64,000 bases of DNA from Thraustochytrium sp. TN22 (taxonomy: Eukaryota > Sar > Bigyra > Thraustochytrida > Thraustochytriidae): NCBI GenBank assembly GCA_013306675.1, contig JABLUY010000095.1, forward strand, positions 29,015 to 93,014, written 5' to 3'. Below, piece after piece: positions 59,050 to 64,000 of this stretch (position 1 is the stretch's first letter; the number at the start of each line of letters is the position of its first letter). Position numbers and translations under genes: made by a program. The notes under the pieces were generated by a model. It was not told the DNA's origin, made no database searches, and worked only from the letters and a program-made list of their open reading frames with translations.

Positions 59050-60768
59050 TCAGGGCAGGTCAACGAGCATCTCACGCAAGGTGCCGAGGGACTTGAAGAC
59101 CTTGCCAAGGTGGACGCCCTTGGCCGTAAGGTAGGTCCGCATCAACTTGGCGGTGATGCGACCCGAGTTCGGGTCGAAGGACGGGTCGAAGGCGAAGTTC
59201 TTCATGGCGGGCTCCTCGCGAATCAGGATCGCGCGGACACTGGCCTCGCTGTACCGCGCCTCCTGCGCCGCCCCAGCTTGCCTCTCGCGATCCAGGACGA
59301 CCTTGGCCTTGTTGGGATCCCGCGGCGAGCTCGGCACTGGCTGCGCGCCCGCCATGCGCTTCGCCTCCGTGCCTTTGGCCGGTGGCAGGATCGTGACGCC
59401 ATAGAGCGCTTTCTGCCGTGCCTTACTCGTTATCCTCGCAGCGTGGCGCCGCGAGAAGGCCTTGTACCAGGCCCGGTCCGGAGTGAAGGACGTGATACCC
59501 GCCTCCTTGGCCAGATCCGGCAGCCACCGCGGAAGAGCCCCCGCGGTATAGTTGATGAAGCCCGACGATGCATAGTATGTGAGAAAGTCAACCATGTAAT
59601 TCTCCACGGCGACGGAGAGCTTCGGCGCCGCCGTCGATGAGGACGACGAGCTCTTCTTGGCAGCCTTGGTCTTGGCCTCGGCAGCTTCCATCGACCTGCG
59701 GAGCTCATAGAGCTCTTTGCCGCGCAGAATTCTTACGCCTGGCGTGCTGTCATCGTCCGATGATGCGCCTTCTTCGCGATGTGCAGATGACGGGCGAGTC
59801 AGAAGCTCCGGAGCGTTGCAAGGCGCCGAAGGACTGCGAGGCGCCTCGGCAGTGGCAGTTCGCGCGGCGGCAAGGGCCGCCTTGCTTCGCCTGCGCCCAG
59901 GGATGCGGTCCGCGTAACGCATGGTAAAGTCCTTGAACCAACGCCTGTCGGCGCGGAACCAGGCGTAGCCGACTTGCTTGGCGTGCTCCTCCGCCGTGGT
60001 TTGGAGTTGATTCCTGGACACCGGGAACCCGCACTCGTCCATCTCGTTCAAGTAGGCGACCAGGGCCTCCTCCACCTCCTTCGGTAGTGACCTGGGGTCC
60101 AACGCCGAGTCCAGCACGAGTCGCCCGTTGTGCTTCTTCGCCTTGGCAATGTACGAGGCCAGGGTGCTCTTGACCACCTGGAATGTGATGCTCGCCTCGC
60201 GCTGGGTCATGCGAGGTTGGTCCTGGAACTCGCCGATTCCGAGTACCGCATCCAGGGCGTTCTGCATCTGCTCACGGTACTCGTGGTCCCTTTTGATGGA
60301 GTAGTTCATCGGCAGACCGGCAGTGCTGTACTGCTGGCCAAAGCCCGACTCCATCATCTTGCGGTATGCACGCAGCTCGGCGCCCCACATCACACAGCCA
60401 AACATGCCGTCGTCGCTGTCCGACGACGCCTCATCCGCCGACGCCTCATCGTCTCGGTACGCAGCTTCGAGAGACGGAATGTCGGGCGTCGGAGTGCTTC
60501 GCTGCGCTGGGGCACTGTGAAGCCCTGATGTGCTGTCAGGCACTTGCGTGTTGAAAGACGTTTCCGTGCTGCGAGGTGCTTGAGAACTCCTCCCGTGCGG
60601 AGTCGGAGACCTGGTCGTTCGGCGACGCTTGGCATCGCCCTCGGAGCTTGAACCTAGCTGGGGAGGCTGCGTCGGCTCGGCCTGGCGAGACGCTTTGGTC
60701 TGCCTGTCAGGTGCTGGCTGCGGCAGCGGGTTCTTGGTCGCGAAGTAGCGGCGCAAGGTGGATTGCAT
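59050..60768 (-). CDS. CENP-B/Tc5-type double DNA-binding protein with N-terminal PIP box (572 aa)
   Basis: Transposase-derived style protein without a DDE catalytic domain. The ATG at 60768 is followed at once by QSTLRRYF, which is a textbook PCNA-interacting (PIP) box (Q, L, then an aromatic pair). A Ser/Thr/Pro-rich region follows. At about 186-300 there is a Tc5/CENP-B-like HTH: REASITFQVVKSTLASYI, then LPKEVEEALVAYLNEMDECG, then YAWFRADRRWFKDFTMRY. A second, shorter copy of the same type appears at about 384-455, including WLPDLAKEAGITSFTPDRAWYKAF. The C-terminus is charged. In animals such proteins bind DNA and are domesticated pogo or Tc5 transposases. The combination suggests a DNA-bound factor coupled to replication. 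The frame upstream of 60768 has only a GTG and is ignored. Confidence 0.7.
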   Translation of the reverse strand: MQSTLRRYFATKNPLPQPAPDRQTKASRQAEPTQPPQLGSSSEGDAKRRRTTRSPTPHGRSSQAPRSTETSFNTQVPDSTSGLHSAPAQRSTPTPDIPSLEAAYRDDEASADEASSDSDDGMFGCVMWGAELRAYRKMMESGFGQQYSTAGLPMNYSIKRDHEYREQMQNALDAVLGIGEFQDQPRMTQREASITFQVVKSTLASYIAKAKKHNGRLVLDSALDPRSLPKEVEEALVAYLNEMDECGFPVSRNQLQTTAEEHAKQVGYAWFRADRRWFKDFTMRYADRIPGRRRSKAALAAARTATAEAPRSPSAPCNAPELLTRPSSAHREEGASSDDDSTPGVRILRGKELYELRRSMEAAEAKTKAAKKSSSSSSTAAPKLSVAVENYMVDFLTYYASSGFINYTAGALPRWLPDLAKEAGITSFTPDRAWYKAFSRRHAARITSKARQKALYGVTILPPAKGTEAKRMAGAQPVPSSPRDPNKAKVVLDRERQAGAAQEARYSEASVRAILIREEPAMKNFAFDPSFDPNSGRITAKLMRTYLTAKGVHLGKVFKSLGTLREMLVDLP

Positions 60769-61582
60769 CGTAGCTGCGAAGCGTGCGCCGTCCTTGACGT
60801 CCACCTCGCTCCGCCCTCGCCCTTCCCAGGCGTCGCCGGCGCCCCCGGCGTCGCCGTCAGCGGTACGGCCGTCTGCGCGCGAGCAGAGAGTCGAGTCTCT
60901 GGCTGTTTTGCGCAGAGCGGCGGCGACCAGCCTGGCCGAGTTCACGTTGATCCGAGTCCCGGCGGCGGCCGCCGGTCGTTAAGTTGATGGACCTGCGTGT
61001 TGCTATCTGTTGCTGGCTGGGGAGCACCAGGACCTAACGACCACGCGTTACGCAGCCTACGCAGCCTGCCCCGGGGTAGGGTCGCCTGTGTAACGACGAC
61101 CCGCCGTGTCACGGTCCGGGTCACGGTCACCGTGTCACGGGACGTGCGTGGAGCAGCGTGTCAGCCCTGTGTGGGTCGCCTACCCGAATGATGCCATGAT
61201 GACTCGCAGATCCAGTGTTCGGGATATCTTGTTGTTGCGCTCGCAAGGCTTGCGCACGTGAAATGACACTCGTTCACAATCATTCGTTCATCATTTTGTT
61301 GCGCTCGCAAGGCTTGCGCACGTGAAATGACACTCGTTCACAATCATTCGTTCATCATTTTATCACTTCTTGTGTGCAGGCTGACTCGGCTGGAAATGGC
61401 GACCTTGTGCAAGTCTCGGCGAAGTGGTGGCGGCTCTCGAGTTGTGATCCTCGTCCCCTTCGTTCCTTCCTTGCCTCCAGCCGAGCCAAGGCAGCGCGGC
61501 ACCCGGAGCCGCGCTGCAGAACATGCCAAAACAAAAGAGGGTGAGGGGCGCCCGTCCGAGAGCGAGCTAGGCGCCGCACAGC
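60769..61582. other. 814-base intergenic region with a 64-base perfect tandem duplication
   Basis: Upstream of the PIP-box gene and downstream of the coiled-coil gene. Besides the duplication listed separately it has gtcacggtc repeats at 61108-61140. No gene seen. Confidence 0.6.
61232..61359. repeat. Perfect tandem duplication of a 64-base unit with palindrome and E-box
   Basis: The two units are 64 bases apart and identical by eye from ttgttgcgctcgc to cgttcatcatt. Each contains cgcaag-g-cttgcg, a 13-base near palindrome, followed by cacgtg, an E-box. It lies about 465-590 bases upstream of the PIP-box gene start. Confidence 0.9.
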
Positions 61583-63034
61583 TCACTTGGTCTCGGCGCG
61601 CGGGGCGTCAGCAGCGGCAGCGGCAGCACCAGCCGCGGCAGCCGCGGCTCGCGCCGCGACGAGCTCCCCCTCGAGCTCCTTGATGCGCGCAACGGACTGG
61701 CGGAGGCCGGCCTCCATGGCCTTGTGCACGTCGGAAACCTTCTTTTGAAAGTCCTCGCGCTCCACAACAAGCTGGCGGTCCTTGAGCGTGAGCGTGGCCT
61801 CGAGCAGATTGACCTTGCCCTCGAGCTGCGCCGTCTTCTGCTCGAGCAGCGAGTTGCTGAAGCGCAGCGCGTCCAGCACCTCCTGCGGAGGCGCCATCCA
61901 GCCCTGGTTGTCCGTCTGGCTCGCGCGATGCTGGTGCGCGCGCCAAGGCCCGGCGCGCGGCGAGGTTTGCGTCGTGACGTCTTCCGTGTACTCGGACCCG
62001 GCCGAGGTGCTCGTGGCCACAGACCTGCACTCGGGGCCCTTGTCTTCCTCGACGCTGCACATGACCTCGTCCGCGCCAGGCGAGGTAGGCGCCTCGGCCT
62101 GTGCCAGCCCGAGCCTCATGGCCAGCCCCGGCACCATTTCGATTTGGGTGCCCTGCGAGTGCCCATCGTCACAGGCCTGGTTGCTGACCTGATTGTGGTG
62201 GTGGTGGTAGTAACTGGCAATGTTGCCGCTCGGTGTGGACTGGTTCTCCAGCTCCGGGCTCGCGTCGATGGCCGTCAGGTCCATGGCCGGCAGCATCGCC
62301 TCGTCCGCTTCGTCCGCCTTGGTCTCTGCGCTGTCCAGACCCATGGAAGCGACTCCCTTGCCCAACGAGCAGGCATACACATGCTCGCCATCGTCTGCCG
62401 ACGAGGGCGACGAGGACGAGGACGCCGAGGAGGACGCCGAGGACGCCGACGGCGAAGAGGCGCGAGGCGACGACGCGCGGGGCGATGAACGGTGGCTGCC
62501 GCTGCTGCCGCTGCTGCAGCTGCTGCCGACGCTACTGTTACTGCTGCTGCTGCTGCCGCCGTCGCCGCCGCCACCACCGCCGCCACCACCACCACCACCA
62601 CCACCTGCGGAGACGGCATTCTTGGCCTCACCGGCGGAGCGCACCATGGGACGGCGCGCAAAGCTGGCATGCGGCTGCGTGTGGCGCGCAGACTTGGCGT
62701 TGTAGCTGCTCATCTCGCACTTGCGCTTCGTGGCGACGCTGGCGCCGGCCGGCGCCGCGCAGCGGCGGTCCGTCGAGTGCTCGCCAGCAGGGCCCCCCTT
62801 GCCGAGCACCGCGGCCGTCTCGTTCTCCTTGCCGAGGCCGGCATCGCGAGGCCGCACCTTGTTGTTCCTGTCCGCGGGCGGGAAGGCCGTCGGCGCCCTG
62901 CCGACCACCGTGGCGCGCGCCTTGCCGCGCGCGCGCGCGGCGACGTCCTGCTGCCTCTTCCTCCTCCACTCCGCGAGCTTCTCCTCCATGCTCAGCGGGC
63001 CCTCGCCGGGCTGGCCTGCGGGCGAGTCCAGCAT
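61583..63034 (-). CDS. Ser/Gly/His-rich protein with N-terminal helix motif and C-terminal coiled coil (483 aa)
   Basis: I do not recognise this protein. The N-terminus has EEKLAEWRRKRQQDVAARAR, a basic amphipathic helix, then a Lys/Ala-rich region. The middle is low-complexity, with a run of 14 glycines followed by long serine runs, then acidic stretches and a YYHHHH patch. The C-terminal 120 residues form a strong coiled coil, with LEQKTAQLEGKVNLLEATLTL and VARIKELEGELVAARAA. The arrangement of a basic helix, disordered middle and coiled coil fits cytoskeletal or spindle-associated proteins, but this is only an inference. The ATG gives a clean frame with no breaks. Repeats of gcc and tgc codons make the middle prone to length variation. 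Confidence 0.7.
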   Translation of the reverse strand: MLDSPAGQPGEGPLSMEEKLAEWRRKRQQDVAARARGKARATVVGRAPTAFPPADRNNKVRPRDAGLGKENETAAVLGKGGPAGEHSTDRRCAAPAGASVATKRKCEMSSYNAKSARHTQPHASFARRPMVRSAGEAKNAVSAGGGGGGGGGGGGGGDGGSSSSSNSSVGSSCSSGSSGSHRSSPRASSPRASSPSASSASSSASSSSSPSSADDGEHVYACSLGKGVASMGLDSAETKADEADEAMLPAMDLTAIDASPELENQSTPSGNIASYYHHHHNQVSNQACDDGHSQGTQIEMVPGLAMRLGLAQAEAPTSPGADEVMCSVEEDKGPECRSVATSTSAGSEYTEDVTTQTSPRAGPWRAHQHRASQTDNQGWMAPPQEVLDALRFSNSLLEQKTAQLEGKVNLLEATLTLKDRQLVVEREDFQKKVSDVHKAMEAGLRQSVARIKELEGELVAARAAAAAAGAAAAAADAPRAETK

Positions 63035-64000
63035 CTCCGCGCCGCGCTGCCTCGCGCGGGCCGCTCGCGCCGCGCCGCCGCGCGCCGCGCCGCGCCGCGC
63101 CGCGCCGCGCCGCCGCGCCCGCCGCGCGCGGTCCTCGCTCTCCCCGCGCTCCTCTTCCCTCGCTGCCTCCTCGCCGCCTCGCTCGCCGCCTGGCCGCTCG
63201 CCGCGCGAGCCTCGCTGCGCCGCTCGCCGCCCGCCGCGCCGCGCGGGCCGGCGCCGGCCGCCGCGCTGCTCGCCGCCGCCGCCGCCGCCGCCGCCGCTCC
63301 GGGTCTGCCGCGCCGGCCGCGCCGCGCCGGGTCAGCCGGGGTCGCGGCTCGGCCGCCCCGGCCACGGTCGGGCGCTCGGCTCGCGCAGTTGGCCGGCGCG
63401 CCGCAAGGGCGCCGCGGCCCTTGCGCGCGCCGCTGGCCCACTTGCGCGCCGCGAAGCCCACTTGCGCGCGCGCCCGGCATCGGTTTTGCCCCGCTCCGCA
63501 GGTGCCGGCGGGCCAGAGGTGCCGGCGGGCCAGAGGTGCCGGCCGGCCAAAGGGGCCAAGTGCTCGTGCCTTGCTCGACGACTGTCGCATCGACAAACGA
63601 CTCGGAGGGGGAGGGAGGAACGGGGGCAAAGGCGAGGCCGCGCGAGGCCAACGTGACGTCCAAGGACGATGGCTTCATCCGTCGGGTGGGCCTTCGTAGG
63701 CGAGGGTTCCTCGTCGCAGGCAGACGCAGGCTGGCGGTCACGTTCACGTGCTCTTGATTGCCCTTGACAGTGAGTGAGGAATCACTGAGGGATCGTTGAT
63801 CAGAGTCAGACGATGCCAGACGACTCGGATCGCGCGACAACCCTCGTCAGCAAGCACGCAAGCAATGATTAGCAATCTCGTGGGTGTGCTCTTCAAAGCA
63901 AAGCGTCCCTGGCCGCCAGCCGGCTGCACGTCACCGCTCGCTCGTACCTTTCGCTTCTCACAGCGCTTGTACTAGTCGACCTCCTCGCAAAGGCCCGGTC
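63035..64000. other. 5' flank of the coiled-coil gene, no gene seen
   Basis: GC-rich for about 550 bases, with cgccgcgccg runs at 63075-63110 and a ggtgccggcgggccaga repeat at 63500-63540. The last 300 bases are less GC-rich and hold ttgacagtgagtgag at 63764. No supported gene; the window ends in non-coding sequence. Confidence 0.5.

Noticed and set aside
62233-63757. Long plus-strand frames over and upstream of the coiled-coil gene
   Set aside because: Arg/Ala/Pro low-complexity frames created by gcc/cgc runs; the minus strand has a proper coiled coil.

Overview
This 64 kb window is nuclear DNA of a GC-rich, compact eukaryotic protist. Most genes are single open frames of 0.5-3.3 kb, but one gene has seven short canonical introns. 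The machinery is eukaryotic: ORC4, ARL2, a mitochondrial 2-oxoglutarate dehydrogenase E2, a TBC1D31/WDR67-like centriolar-satellite protein, a RING-H2 E3 and Pol III-type tRNA genes. The TBC1D31-like gene suggests a lineage with centrioles or flagella. The kinesin-light-chain-like TPR proteins with an N-terminal HAW domain recall stramenopile and other algal genomes. A labyrinthulid or other heterotrophic stramenopile is my guess, not a demonstrated assignment.

Layout. 1-13 kb: four same-strand (minus) genes for about 1,090-residue proteins with an N-terminal TIR-like/HAW domain and TPR-type helical repeats. Three are near-identical copies in a tandem array of about 4.04 kb units (the first cut by the window edge); the fourth is diverged. 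14-19 kb: a second tandem duplication, two sialate O-acetylesterase-like genes in units of about 2.6 kb. 20-30 kb: fatty-acid hydroxylase/sterol desaturase-like protein, DLST, a highly charged U-box/RING-like protein with a frame break, a small polyQ CHORD-like zinc protein, and a membrane RING-H2 protein. 31-36 kb: TPR protein, stand-alone MEKHLA protein and ARL2, the last two divergently arranged. 36-38 kb: four identical tRNA-Phe(GAA) genes. 38-51 kb: ORC4 with a very long N-terminal extension, a short-chain reductase, an LRR protein with one LRR per 84-nt exon, the TBC1D31-like protein, and a small calycin-like protein. 51-54.8 kb: no supported gene. 54.8-63 kb: secreted catalase-like protein, TTI2-like HEAT protein, a CENP-B/Tc5-type double DNA-binding protein with an N-terminal PIP box, and a coiled-coil protein.

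The genes do not form one pathway. The clearest themes are local tandem amplification (TIR-like/TPR genes, esterases, tRNA-Phe, LRR exons) and genes of the cell cycle and cytoskeleton (ORC4, ARL2, TBC1D31, the PIP-box protein). The most interesting candidate system is the TIR-like/TPR array. Its N-terminal halves are almost identical between copies while the C-terminal repeats have diverged, the pattern expected of a recognition-receptor family, although function is unproven. I saw no convincing virus-like element and no CRISPR array.
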